Made by a program: the position numbers and the translations under genes. Positions 52,401-63,698 of a stretch of DNA of 64,000 nt are shown in pieces (within the stretch, counting starts at the first letter, position 1; each line of letters opens with the position of its first letter). The notes under the pieces are model-generated. The model was not told where the DNA came from and ran no database searches. It worked only from the letters and a program-made list of their open reading frames with translations. This stretch comes from Macrostomum hystrix (taxonomy: Eukaryota > Platyhelminthes > Macrostomidae), in NCBI GenBank assembly GCA_950097015.1, contig CATNEN010000038.1, forward strand, positions 20,744,001-20,808,000, read 5' to 3'.

Positions 52401-53649
52401 GGCCTGCTGCTTTTGCATGGCGTGCCCCAATCGGCGACGCAGTTTAGTCAGATCGCTAGCCAGACGGGTCAGGCTGCGTCTCTGCTGCTGCAGATCGACT
52501 AGCCGGCGCTCCCGATCACGCAGGCCGGCTGACCATCTGGCATAATGCAGTTCGGAGTGGCAGACGATGAACTAACAGGTGTCTGAGCCTGCCTTCCCAC
52601 ACCTAGATAACAGGTGTCTGAGCCTGTCACCTGCCTTCCCACACCTAAATAACAGGTGTCTGAGCCCGTCACCCGCCTTCCCACACCTAAATAACAGGTG
52701 TCTGAGCCTGCCTTCCCACACCTAAATAACAGGTGTCTGAGCCTGTCACCTGCCTTCCCACACCTAAATAACAGGTGTCTGAGCCTGCCTTCCCACACCT
52801 AAATAACAGGTGTCTGAGCCTGTCACCAGCCTTCCCACACCTAAATAACAGGTGTCTGAGACCGTCACCTGCCTTCCCACACCTAAATAACAGGTGTCTG
52901 AGCCTGTCATCTGCCTTCCCACACACCTAAATAACAGGTGTCTGAGCCTGTCACCTGCCTTCCCACACCTAAATAACAGGTGTCTGAGCCTGCCTTCCCA
53001 CACCTAAATAATAGGTGTCTGAGCCTGCCTTCCCACACCTAAATAACAGGTGTCTGAGCCTGTCACCAGCCTTCCCACACCTAAATAACAGGTGTCTGAG
53101 CCTGTCACCAGCCTTCCCACAACTAACTAATAGGTGTCTAAAGCCACCTATTTTATTTAGAAAGTTGTTAAAAACAAAACAGCGTGGTCCAATAAGACTA
53201 TGTAGATAATCTCCAACCTACTTAGTAATTTCTTCGTTGAGATCTTCTCTGCGCTGCATGAGCTCTGTTTCGGTCACAGCTAAGCCATTCAGGACGCAAT
53301 CAAACAGATTACTCCTAGTTCGCATTGAAAGAGCCGACTGATGAAAAGCATCTTGCAGAGCCTCCTCTGGTTGCTTGCGAACCAGGCACTTGTCGGCTCG
53401 TTTGCTAATTTTTTCTAAAGCGGCACGCAATGGCTCAATGGTGTCCTCAACTTGTTGGCATTGATCTGGCAGCGCTGACAGGTCCAATGTTCCAGAGTCA
53501 AGTGCAGATGAATCAACACCGCCGCCAATGTTGCCCATTGTACCAGCAGCTGATGATGCTGAAGCACCTGTTGGCATAGTTGATGCCTGGGCGCCTATGC
53601 CACCAGATGTCAGAGTGCCACCACTACCCTGATTGGTGCCTGGATTCAT
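43200..53649 (-). CDS. BAR-RhoGAP protein of the ARHGAP17/ARHGAP44 (RICH/nadrin) group
   Basis: Rho-family GTPase-activating protein that couples curved membranes to Cdc42/Rac inactivation. Nine exons, right to left: 53222-53649, 52358-52536, 51306-51646, 50119-50523, 48718-48883, 47288-47878, 46417-46488, 45664-45889 and 43200-43560. All are in phase, giving 922 aa. Residues 1-65 are Gly/Ser-rich. The BAR domain is at about 66-290 (DTIEPLRAALEKISKRADKC; YHKNCLGHLEKQLPYL). RhoGAP is at about 297-480, with arginine finger in GLFRV (R320), KKYLKQLPEPLI and GPNIVG. The long low-complexity tail has a Pro-rich SH3-type ligand (RKPQAPLPP), polyQ, and a final TNF that fits a class I PDZ ligand, as in relatives. 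The donor of exon 7 (GTAGTA) is the weakest link. An AG lies directly before the ATG, so an upstream exon is likely. Confidence 0.9.
44505..44615 (+). mobile_element. SINE family 2, diverged fragment in RhoGAP intron 8
   Basis: CCCAGTCCATGGACTG followed by AAAAGCAGTACACTGC, preceded by a decayed head piece (GTCGAGAGTTCCAGTCGC). Confidence 0.5.
44704..44724. repeat. (CA)n microsatellite
   Basis: About ten CA units in RhoGAP intron 8. Confidence 0.9.
46783..46985. repeat. 24-bp minisatellite in RhoGAP intron 6
   Basis: Eight near-identical units with GCTACGATTCTGGCTGCGAA followed by TCCT, flanked by degenerate GATTCT pieces. Both strands stay open because 24 is a multiple of three; neither frame is a gene. 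Confidence 0.93.
47985..48190 (+). mobile_element. SINE family 1, diverged, in RhoGAP intron 5
   Basis: The right half of the head (CACCAAGGTCCCTGAGCTCG, ATTCCGCGGCGAGG) and the body through CAGATATACACACCTGTGTG, then a jump to GTCTAGCGTCACCAAAT. The A-box part is missing. Confidence 0.75.
48985..50040. repeat. 35-bp minisatellite in RhoGAP intron 4
   Basis: About 29 units containing AATGGCTTATAACCAATCAG and GTGACACTAAGG or GTGACACTTAGG. The A/T difference alternates irregularly, so the array reads as a two-letter string. Each unit has a CCAATCA motif. The array nearly fills the 1.2-kb intron. Confidence 0.95.
50640..51065. repeat. 37-bp minisatellite in RhoGAP intron 3
   Basis: About 11-12 units containing GCTTGACCAATCAGAGAAGA and CCCTGCCCAATAAT, with degenerate units to about 51220. 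CCAATCA is again present in each unit. Confidence 0.94.
51735..51895 (-). mobile_element. SINE family 2, 5' truncated, in RhoGAP intron 2
   Basis: The minus strand runs from the CTGTTAAGCGGGCACC segment through CAGTCCATGGACTG and the GATGTGCCGCGCAATAGCTG-like region into an ATT tail at 51720. The tRNA head is absent. Confidence 0.75.
51910..52290. repeat. 31-bp minisatellite in RhoGAP intron 2
   Basis: About 12 units containing GAGCGGCCCTGAGGGACCAG and GTGTGAGAAGA; the outer units are diverged. Confidence 0.94.
52570..53130. repeat. 35/42-bp minisatellite in RhoGAP intron 1
   Basis: About 14 units with AACAGGTGTCTGAGCCTG and CCTTCCCACACCTAAAT. Two length classes differ by the presence of TCACCTG. 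It begins only about 35 bp from exon 2. Confidence 0.94.
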
Positions 53650-56600
53650 CCTAAATTTAATTTTAATGAGAGGTAAATATTCAACATTAAAAAGACATTA
53701 GGCTATTTCTAAGACATACGAGTATAGAGCCCTAGCAAATATAGAAGTAGCTATAGGCTAATGCTGCTTGTTTTCATCTAGACAGTGTACTTTGCTGTTA
53801 TAGGTTAAACCTATATAACCCATGGCCATCCAAAGGTGATATAGACAGTGTGTCATGGCAAATTTCAAATCCTAGGGTGAGACCACTTCTGGTCCAGTTT
53901 TAATTTCAGTCTGATGACTTTCAATTCATCAGAAGGCATCAAGATTCATCCTGTCCATAAAAACATATTTTGTTTCTTTGCTTGGGATCACGTTGGTAGT
54001 TATATATAGCTCATGATAGTCCTAAGTCAAGTTTGCATGGCATAGAGTGCCATGTACCATGGTATGACAACAAGCTAAAGTGCCCTAAATGTTATCTACA
54101 AAAAGTAACTTTTTAAATAGGGTAGGTTAACATGTTAGCTGGCTTTTATATAGCTAATAGACTATAAAGTCTATATTTATGTGGTTGCTGTTGGAAAAGT
54201 TAGTGTGATTTTGGAAAGCTGCACTTCTATGCTTAATATAAGATAATTAATAGCTGATAGTAAATTTGTAATGACACTTTGCTGATGCATGTGCTAATCC
54301 TCATAGGTCATTAGTTAATGACTTAATACAAATACTTATAGGGCATCTAGACTAAAGTTAAAGTTAGTAAAGGTTCAATTATCTTAAAAGTCAAATATTT
54401 TGTATTAACCTAGTGACTAAGGTCCAGAAGTGCATGCACCAGCCAAACCCAACATAATTTAAACATTTGGTACAAAAATAGTAGGGCCTATATATAAGAC
54501 AAATAATAGATTATGATAACAATTTACAACAAACAATTTTGACTTTAATACCATTTTAAAATAGGATAACAATTTCATTAAAAAAACTATAAGGTCTAAC
54601 TTATAACTCTATTATAAGTAACTAACTTTAAATTAAAAATTATATACATTAACTTTGAATTAGCTGATTTATTTTTATCAATAAGCCTAATATTTTATGA
54701 CTATTTAACCTAGTTTATGAGAATGAGACTATAGCACACAATAGAAATAGTTAAAATGGATTTTAGATTATTAGACAGAAAATAAATTCAAAATGTGTCA
54801 TTGTTTAAATTTGCCAATGACTAGGTACCTTAACTATGGCTAATTAATATAATAGATAGGTCAAGCCTTATAACAAATAAATTCAATTTGAAAAACTTAC
54901 ACATTTTGAAATATTCCTTGAAAGAAGCTAGCCATTACTGTCTGCAGATGATAATTCTATTACTTAGCACTAATCCGCTAGCTAGGCCTAGTAGCTTATT
55001 CTAAAACCTAAATTTAACTTGCTTTAACTTTCTAAAAGACCTTGAAAATCAATGAGATGACTAGGCCTACTATTTATCTAGTTGCAAAAGTCTACTTGCT
55101 TTTACAATGACAGCTGTAATGATTGGCAAGCCAAGAATACTTTATTGATTGTTATACATTGTCTCTAACCACAACAGTGGCATTTTTCAAGTCACTGTAA
55201 AACTCGCTGTATGGGCATATGCAGTAGAGTAGGTCTAGGCCTATTTTTTTTTGTAACCTGTAGGCCTAAAGACTAAATTTAAGCTAGTTATTTGGAGATG
55301 TGAATCCCCATTCAATGATTTACAATAAAACAACTACAGTCCAGCAGAGTCAGACAGCAAGAAAGGAAACAGGAAACACTGCTTTGTGCTTTTAGGTAGG
55401 GCCTAGGCCTAGCGATGCATGTGCAAAAAGTTTAAGGAAAAGAATTAACCAGCCAACGTAGACAAGGGCTCAACCCTACTTATAAATTATATACTCATAG
55501 TTAAACTAGGCCCTATGTGTAAATTTCTTTTTTAGTATACTTCAACTCAACATGTACAAGCAATAAGCTTTACCTATTTTGCATCGTAAAAACTTTTCAT
55601 TTTGAATGTGATAAGCCATATATAAGAAATTTATATAAGAAAATAGAAAATAGTAAAAAGTCAAATGTTACAACATAAACATTACTAAGTTAACTAACGT
55701 GTTTAAGACGTTACAATAGTTTTTTTTCTATAATTTATAAACATATATTTATAAACGACATGTTTTTATATATTACAAACATATAGTTTTTTGCTTTAAA
55801 CACCGGTATTTTATTTTATTTGAGCCAATTTTTAATTAGCAATTAAATGCTATGTAACCTTACAAAAATGTCAAAAAAATTATTAACGCTTCACTCGCTT
55901 AATGCATTTTATACAAACATATTAGGATTGTCGTCGATGTTCGCCTGTCTCTTATCTCAAAGCCGCACAGCTCGTGTTAGGCTACAATAGCTTTAGCAGA
56001 TTCCGGGAAATTGCACATGGCGTTTAGGCATAGAACTTCTGTAAAAGTTGCTTTAAATTTACGACTTAAAATTCTAGTTTTTCATATAATATTAGGGCCT
56101 ATATGTATCAGTGTGTATGTTTAAAAATGGATATGTCATAGCTTTTTTTAATGCATTATCATTAGCTAATCCTGTTAATTTTTTGACTAGGCCTACTACT
56201 AGGCCTACTAGTTGCTTTTATTAGGCCTTTTTTGCTTGGGAGCTAATGAGCTTGACAGTGCTGTCATATATTACTAGATTGCCACCAGCGGTCGCTACCT
56301 GTGCAGCAGTCTCAGCTTAATATATAGGCAAATTTAGGAGTGTGCTTCTGACTTTCTGGTTTATTTTTCTGAGGCCCATTTTATGAGCAAACAACCATTA
56401 GGCCTAATCATAGGGGCCTATATCAATTAGATCAGAACTGACATCCATATGAGAGCAATGCACATGATTGAAGAGATGCTATAGAGGTTGGGTGGTTTTT
56501 ATAGATAGGATGTCTTGGCCTATAGGCTAGGCTTATGCCTATAGCCTAGGCCCTATAGATACAGATAGGGCCTATAAACACATACATGCGCAACCTCCCA

Positions 56601-58259
56601 AATCTTAGCCGGCCTTGCGACTTAGTTTTTGCTCTCATTTGCGACTTAGTTCGTTTCATTGCTCTATTTACGACTTAGTTTGCTCTCATTTGCTCTCTTT
56701 TTCTCTCCCCTTTTTCCTTTTCTTCACGCCTTCCTTTTTTGTCCCTTGGTCCCCCCTTTGATTTTTTGGCGCTTGGTCGATTGGTTTTTGCGACTTACCT
56801 TGCTTGGCCCTCGTTTCACCCGGCCGGTTCGGCCGGGTCGGCCGGGTGTTGCGCATGTATGTATAAACAGATTTTGGTTCTATACAGTGATAGGCCCTAC
56901 AGTGATACAGTGACTCTATAGACTTAAATAGTTAGCTATCTCATTATATATATCTATAAACTACATATATATGCCTAGGCCTAGTTAGTTATTGTTAATA
57001 TTTTAGTTAGCTAGGCCTAGTACCTGCCTATGGGCTATTACTAGGTCTAGGCCCCCTATGATAATGATATCATGAGCAACTCTGAACTAAAGTCTAATGT
57101 TCTGAACTGAATTAAACTAGTCAGAAATAGTCAAAAGTGACACCAATGACAAGTAGCAACTATCTATCTGATAGGCCTACTTAAGCCCATGAGTCACACA
57201 ACTTAAACTGTTGTGTTGTTAATTTCTAATGCAAGTATCCATGGACCATGATCAACTTCCCTAGCAACAATTGAGTAACCTATGTCATTCTTAGGCTTAT
57301 CTTATAATAAAAATATTTATTTATATAGGCCTAGTTAAAAAAATATTATATATTTTGATGCTTCTCTTTGTTTTAATTTCTTTATAATTTTTTTAGTTTT
57401 AGGCCTAGGCCTAATAGGTATCTTTTAATTGTAATATAGCTAGCTAGTTAGGCTTATGAATTTTATTTCTATATCAGCCTATTTTTATTTTCTTTTGTAT
57501 CTACTATTTTTATGAATTTCTGACATAGCTTCTTAAAAATTCTGTCTCTATGTATGCAGAGTAAAACTCTAGAGTTTGAACTCTAAACTCTAAATCAATC
57601 ATAAAAATAAACATACTAAATAAGGTCTAGCTACAAATACTTATTTTCATGACTTTGCTTGTTCTAGCTAGTGCACTTTTTATTTTTATTTTGGCTTAAG
57701 AGGCCAACCTTTGGCTTTTTAGCCTATATATTTTTAAAACATATAGTCTTATATGATGTGTTATGCTTTTTTTATTTTTATATGTGATATATTATCTCTA
57801 AAAATAGTTGACTAGATAGAATGAATGCTATATTTTTGTTGACCTTAACTAGAGCTCAAGTTGTTCCTTCATACTAGCCTCTTGTTTTTACAGAGCCTAT
57901 GTTTAGTTTGTTTAGAACTGACACAGTTTATATCATTAATAATTATTAATTATTTTTCAATTACTGCAGCATTAGTAAAATTATTTAGCACTCATGAGTC
58001 TGTATTTCAATTTTATTTTTGTTTAGCTATAACCGAGTTGTAATTGCCTATATTTAAAGCAGTCCAATAGATGTGTTTTTTGTATTAATGTAGGTTAACT
58101 ATAAAAATGATTAACTTGGAGATCACTTTTAAATGCTCAATACAAATGTCATAAAGCTTTTAATAATATCAAATTAATATTTTCAGAAATGATGAACAAT
58201 CTTTATTGAAACTAAAAAATTGCAGTTGTAATACTTGCCTTCATGAATAAAGTGCAGAA
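53650..58259. other. Intergenic between divergent RhoGAP and TRRAP genes
   Basis: 4.6 kb, very AT-rich, with no supported coding frame. From about 54.9 to 57.5 kb it is studded with AGGCCTA and TAGGCCTA motifs, and a GC-rich palindromic spot lies at 56811-56842 (CCGGCCGGTTCGGCCGGG). It should contain both promoters and the 5' UTR exons of one or both genes. Confidence 0.6.
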
Positions 58260-61200
58260 ATGGATTTGCAGACAAAAATAGACAAGGTTTCTGGAAAGCT
58301 CAAGTCATTTGTTGATGTCAAATCAAGTAAGTCAAGTAAAATTGAATAAAGTTTTAGCTAATCATTAGAAAATTAAAATAAATATTTTATTTTATTTTTT
58401 CAACTAATTTTTAGCTTTGGAAACAAGGATTAAAGATGGCCAAGAGGCATGCGATATGCTTGAGGTGAGCAAGGGTTTATTAGAAATTGTGAATATTAAT
58501 TGTTTTTTTAATTTTATCTTTGACACTTTTACAAATCATATATTTTTAGGGTTCCATGTTTCAAGAGCGAGAACCGAAATCTGTTGACCTGCTTAATGAC
58601 ATATGCAGCTCTGTTCAACAAGTGCTTGGCGAAACTCAACCCACTTTTATACAAGAATTTCCTATGCATCAGATTAGGCGCTTATCTTTGGAGATGCTGC
58701 AAAAGTTGCCCAACACGGAGCTGATGCGACCGCATGCTAAAAACATTCTTGGCCTTCTATTTCGCCTGCTTGAGGTGAGTTACTTTTGTTTTCGGTAAAG
58801 AATAGGCTGATTACTTCATCATACTATTTATTAGTAGAGTAAGTTGAATGTGCGATGCAAAACCTGAAAAGCCTGGCCCACATTGGCAGTATGATAACGA
58901 GGAAAACGTGCTGATGTGCCTGAAGCTGGTGATGGAGTATCACAAGACGTTCAAGCCGCCGTTTAGCACCGACGCGCTTAACTTTCTTAAATTTGTGCGC
59001 AGCGTCTACAAAGAGCTGCACTCACAGGAGCATAGAATCTTTGAGGCTGGAAAGAACGCTGCCAACTATTGTGTGAGCGAGATCTCCCTACTGGACATTC
59101 ATTCGCTTATGCTGGACACATTCACTAAGACGCAGATAACTACTGAAGCTAAAAAGCCTGATGGAACTGCCTGTGTGGTAAGTTTTTTTCAAATATACAA
59201 GCAATATTGGTACAGTGGACCAATTTATTGAAATATCTTGTCGGCCATTATACAAATTTGAGTCCTCAATACATTTCTGACACATGTTGCAGTACACATT
59301 CCTACCAAAGAGCTGCTTCTCGTTGCGCGTTATGCACGACGTTCCACTACTAGTGGTGTTGCTTTACCAGCTGTACAAGAATCAGGAGACTGTACTAAGA
59401 GAAGTGAACGAATTCGTTCCTCTCGTACTTAATTTTATCAATGTAGAGCCGACGCAGCCACAGAAGGATCTGATGTCTGCTGTATCTGTTAGCATGGAAA
59501 TATTCGTTGAATTCTTCACAGCTCAGATAAAGACTTTCTCATTGCTGGCCTTCATAGTGAAGTTATTCACCGAACAGATTCATCCGTTTCACAAACTGTT
59601 GGTTAGTGGCACCAAGAAGCTGTTGAAAAATTGTCCAAACGAGGTGGCTGCTCTGCGCAAAGAATTGCTCATTGCGTTTCGGCACATCCTGTCAGCGGAT
59701 CTAAAGAAGTGTAAGTCTATTGTATTTTAGTATATTTGACTAGCAAGTTTGACCCAATTTCTAAATTTGTCCTTAATTGTTGTCCGGAGCATTGATTTAT
59801 TCCGAAATTTGGCTGAACTGTCTTCAGCTTTCACTTGGCTGCACTTTAATTTTGCATATTGGACTAGCCATATCTGTCCTTCTTCCAGTTCTTTTTCAAG
59901 CTTTTTATGCAGGTCTGGACTAGCTAAATGCATGCATTTTTATGATTGACTTTTGCTATCGCTTTAATTAAAGTCTAGATTTTTTATCTATTCGAACACT
60001 CAGGTGCTAAACTAGGCTAACCCAATTTCCTGTCGCTATTAGCTTCATTAACTTAGTTCTGTCTTATCTAGGTCAACGCATAGTTTTTATTCCGTTTGAA
60101 ATTATATGGACGTTTGTGGTCTCCGTGTTATATCAGTGGAACACTGTTTAGTACAAAGCGTGTCTAAAAGGGGCGGTTTAGTGCAAATTTCCGTGTTTCC
60201 CGTTAATGAAAAGCTTTTATGTTTAGGCCAAATAGTTTTATTTGATTGGTGATTTTTATTTCTGCTATCTTGCAGTAAACAATGCATATTAGTTTGTTGC
60301 TTTTTATTTTTCTGCAAGCACTTTTTAGTCATAAGTTGCTCCGTTTTCCGTAAATTTCTATAAAAATATGTCAGACACGGGTCGGCAAACTCCGGCCCGC
60401 GGGCCAGATGCGGCACTTAAAGCTACCGAATCCGACCCGTTGCCTCTTCAGACACCTATAGTATTATGGTTAATCTTTCCCCTGTCTTATCTCTCTTCGA
60501 TCTCATCTCTCCCTGTCTCATCTCTCCCCTGTCTCATTTCTCCCGTGTCTCATCTCTCCCTGTCTCATCTCTCCCCTGTCTCATTTCTCCCGTGTCTCAT
60601 CTCTCCCTGTCTCATCTCTCCCTGTGTCTCATCTCTCCCTGTGTCTCATCTCTCCTGTCTCATCTCTCCCCTGTCTCATTTCTCCCGTGTCTCATCTCTC
60701 CCTGTCTCATCTCTCCCTGTGTCTCATCTCTCCCTGTGTCTCATCTCTCCTGTCGCATCTCTCCCCTTTCTCATTTCTCCCGTGTCTCATCTCTCTCTGT
60801 GTCTCATCTCTCCTGTCTCATCTCTCCCCTGTCTCATTTCTCCCGTGTCTCATCTCTCCCTGTCTCATATCTCCCCTGTCTCATTTCTCCCGTGTCTCAT
60901 CTCTCCCTGTCTCATCTCTCCCCTGTCTCATTTCTCCCGTGTCTCATCTCTCCCTGTCTCATCTCTCCCCTGTCTCATTTCTCCCGTGTCTCATCTCTCC
61001 CTGTCTCATCTCTCCCCTGTCTCATTTCTCCCGTGTCTCATCTCTCCCTGTCTCATCTCTCCCTGTGTCTCATCTCTCCCTGTGTCTCATCTCTCCTGTC
61101 TCATCTCTCCCCTGTCTCATTTCTCCCGTGTCTCATCTCTCCCTGTCTCATCTCTCCCTGTGTCTCATCTCTCCCTGTGTCTCATCTCTCCTGTCTCATC

Positions 61201-63400
61201 TCTCCCCTGTCTCATTTCTCCCGTGTCTAGTCTCTCCCTGTGTCTTATCTCTCCCTGTGTCTCATCTCGCCCTGTTTCTCATCTCTCCTGTCTCATCTCT
61301 CCCCTGTCTCATTTTTTCCGGTGTCTAGTCTCTCCCTGTGTCTAGTCTCTCCCTGTGTCTCATCTTTAGTGTGCTCAGCTCTTTTATGTTTTTTCTCTCC
61401 CCTTCATGTCTTCTCTGACTCATCTCTCCCCTATTTCATATTTCTACAGTCAAATCGGCCCGCTGTCGTCTTTTAGGTTCTCTGTTTGGCCCGCTAGAAA
61501 ATAAGTTTGCCGACCCGATGATAAAGATATTATCTAAAACCACTTTTCTACTTTTAGTCTCGTTAATTAAAACTTGTTAAATCTCGACAAGAACTGTTAA
61601 ATCGCGTGTCTAGCGATGTCTCGCGTGTATATTTGTTTTCACCCCCGTTAGTTTCTACTCTTTGCTATTATCCTTGCACGGCTAAACGGGCTAGGCTTTA
61701 GTTCCGTAATTTTTCTTTCTAACTGGTAACCAACAGCTTTGCAAGACTGAAACAGCGTCTCGAATTCCAGGTCTTAATTCTGTTGGTCCATCTGCACCTG
61801 CATTGTAGCTTAGATGCTAGAATGGCAAATATATGCTTATAGGACAAAAGAAGAGGCAGAACCACTGTCTCGTCTGATTTGTTTTTCTCTTCCTGTCCAA
61901 GCCGTCGGTGTCCGATTTCCTAGTCGGATTCCTTCGTCCCAGAGTTTTTGTTGTTGCCCTTTTAGAGCTAGACGAAAATTGTAGATAAGAGTCTAGATAA
62001 GAGAACATAAGAGTTTTTATGTCCTCAAGCGTTGTCTTTGTGTTTTTTTCAGGTCCCACTTTTCGGTTTTTGATATTTTACGAACGATTGTGAACTTCTA
62101 AAATATTATTAATCTACGTGTTTTACCACAATAACAATAGTAATTATTTACAACTGCCCTTTTTGGGTCAGAATTGCAACCAGCAGCACAGCCCGCTGTT
62201 CAGTCCATGGACTGGGGTGATACCACACCCACCCTCAATTACCCCAGCTAATGCCATTCCACCCATTTAACAGCTGAGTGAATTGCAGAGTTAAGCATTT
62301 TGCTATGAGACACGAATTGTTTTAGTGGTGTATTCGGGAATCGAACCCCCGACCTTCGAGTCTTTATTCCGACGCTCTTACTACCTTATGTAGCCTCATC
62401 TTAAAATTACTTGGACCGTGGGTCGTGCTGAAGTTTAAATTCTGCTCCCCAATAGTAGCGTTTCGTCATCTCCTATCCGATCCTTCAACACAGACTACGT
62501 GCCAATGATAGACGAGCTGCTAAACAAAGACCTGCTGTTGGGCACCGGCTACACTGTGCTAGAGACCCAGCGCCCGATAGCCTATTCTACCTTAGCCGAT
62601 CTTATTCATCATACTAGAAACGATTTGTCAGTACCAACAATGGCTATAGCCACCGAGCTATTTGCCACCTGTCTGCACGACGACACCCTGTCGCATTCCA
62701 TCCAGATTATGTCGCTGAAGCTCATGCTAAATCTGGTTGAATTTATTCGCACCAAATCAGACAAGGAGGAGCGTCTAGAAGGTCGCGAAATTCTAATGCG
62801 CATCTTTGCCGTGATTGTGCAAAAGTTCAAAGTTGTCGCCCAACGCGACTTGGAGCTGCTGAAAAGCTTGTGGTGAGTGAATTTTGTTGCGCTGATTTGA
62901 ATTATTGATGAACAGAAAGTTTATCAAATCTAATATTCATATTTTAGCGTCATCGACTCGAGTGACTCTCGAGCTACTGAGTCTGATCAATCAGCAGCTA
63001 CTGCTGCTTCTGCGTCTGTCAGATCGGCGCCAACAGTCGCTGCCGCTGTTGATACCCCGGTACCTGGAGCTGATACCCAGCGGCCAAAGCTCATATTCTA
63101 CTCCGATGAGAAGCCAGTTCACGTGGACACTGTGACGTCCGTGTTCAATCCGTACGCAGCCCAATCGCCCAAGGAGATGTACCAAGACATGCGCGCCCTG
63201 GTTAAAATTCTAATCCAAGGCATCAAAACGGTGGCCTGGAATATCAACGTGATCAGTTATCAGCCGCCGGATAATAATCCAAAGCAGTTGCGCGCTAAAG
63301 AGGTCCGGCACTTTGTGGACTTGGCTATCTACGCATTTCAAGCACTGGATGTGTTTGTCATCTCATACAAGGATAATCAGCTTGTGATGCGGCCGCCACA
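58260..63400 (+). CDS. TRRAP: TRRAP (Tra1) N-terminal part, seven exons
   Basis: Giant pseudokinase scaffold of the SAGA and TIP60/NuA4 acetyltransferase complexes, binding activators in the nucleus. Exons: 58260-58326, 58415-58464, 58550-58774, 58890-59177, 59293-59710, 62494-62872 and 62948-63400, all in phase. They give about 626 aa before the window ends, a small part of a protein usually near 3,800 aa. Subfamily landmarks in order are NILGLLFRLLE-YDNEENVLMCL at the exon 3/4 joint, AQIKTFSLLAFIVKL, EVAALRKELLIAFRHIL, RPIAYSTLADLIHHTRNDL, QIMSLKLMLNLVEFIRTKSD and LIQGIKTVAWNIN. All are HEAT-type helices. Exon 4 uses the acceptor at 58889, because the frame upstream of it has a stop. Intron 5 holds the expanded MITE and a SINE; a SINE lies after exon 7. 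Confidence 0.94.
60376..61520 (+). mobile_element. hAT-like MITE with internal minisatellite expansion, TRRAP intron 5
   Basis: Left end GGGTCGGCAAACTCCGGCCC and right end AAGTTTGCCGACCC are inverted repeats; GGCCAGATGCGGC and CGGCCCGCTGTCGTCTTTTA match the compact copy at 39366. Between them, 60490-61370 is an array of 15-17-bp units (TCTCATCTCTCCCCTG, TCTCATTTCTCCCGTG, TCTCATCTCTCCCTG). Long blocks are repeated in the same order, so larger segments were duplicated. The three overlapping + strand open frames here are not genes. Confidence 0.85.
62160..62402 (-). mobile_element. SINE family 2, near full-length, TRRAP intron 5
   Basis: The minus strand has the tRNA-like head at the right (GAGGCTACATAAGGTAGTAA, then GGGGGTTCGATTCCC), the body with GAATTGCAGAG..., and the CAGTCCATGGACTG signature at about 62200. 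It ends about 90 bp before exon 6. Confidence 0.82.
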
Positions 63401-63698
63401 GTGAGTGCTTCGTTTCAGTATAATTAACATTAAACTGGCTTTTTTTAATTTATGCCACTGATCTTTTAAAACGAAGCACGTGTTTTTAACGTGTTTCATA
63501 ATTAAACCGTCAAAAATTTAGTTTGCTAACTGTTAGTTTGTCCTTGTGACCTTAATATTTTGGGTTTTACGTAATTTTTATTCTTTGCCTTAATTTGACT
63601 TGAAATTTAGTAAGGAAAAGAGAATACTAAAGTAGGTATCATCTTTCATGTTCGATTTATTACTTAAGATATTACTAAATAATTTATACTTATTTACC

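Noticed and set aside
58848-58889. N-terminal part of an apparent exon starting MCDAKPEKPGPH in TRRAP
   Set aside because: A stop lies directly upstream in frame. The acceptor at 58889 joins phase 0 to exon 3 and restores the conserved DNEENVL junction.
60368-61476. Three overlapping plus-strand frames of Ser/Leu/Pro repeats up to 325 codons
   Set aside because: All three frames are open over the same CTCTCCC-type array inside a MITE; typical of simple-sequence ORFs.
62330-62402. Possible functional tRNA gene on the minus strand (also 27140, 38607 and 31257)
   Set aside because: The head has A and B boxes but no proper acceptor pairing or end, and it continues into a shared SINE body.
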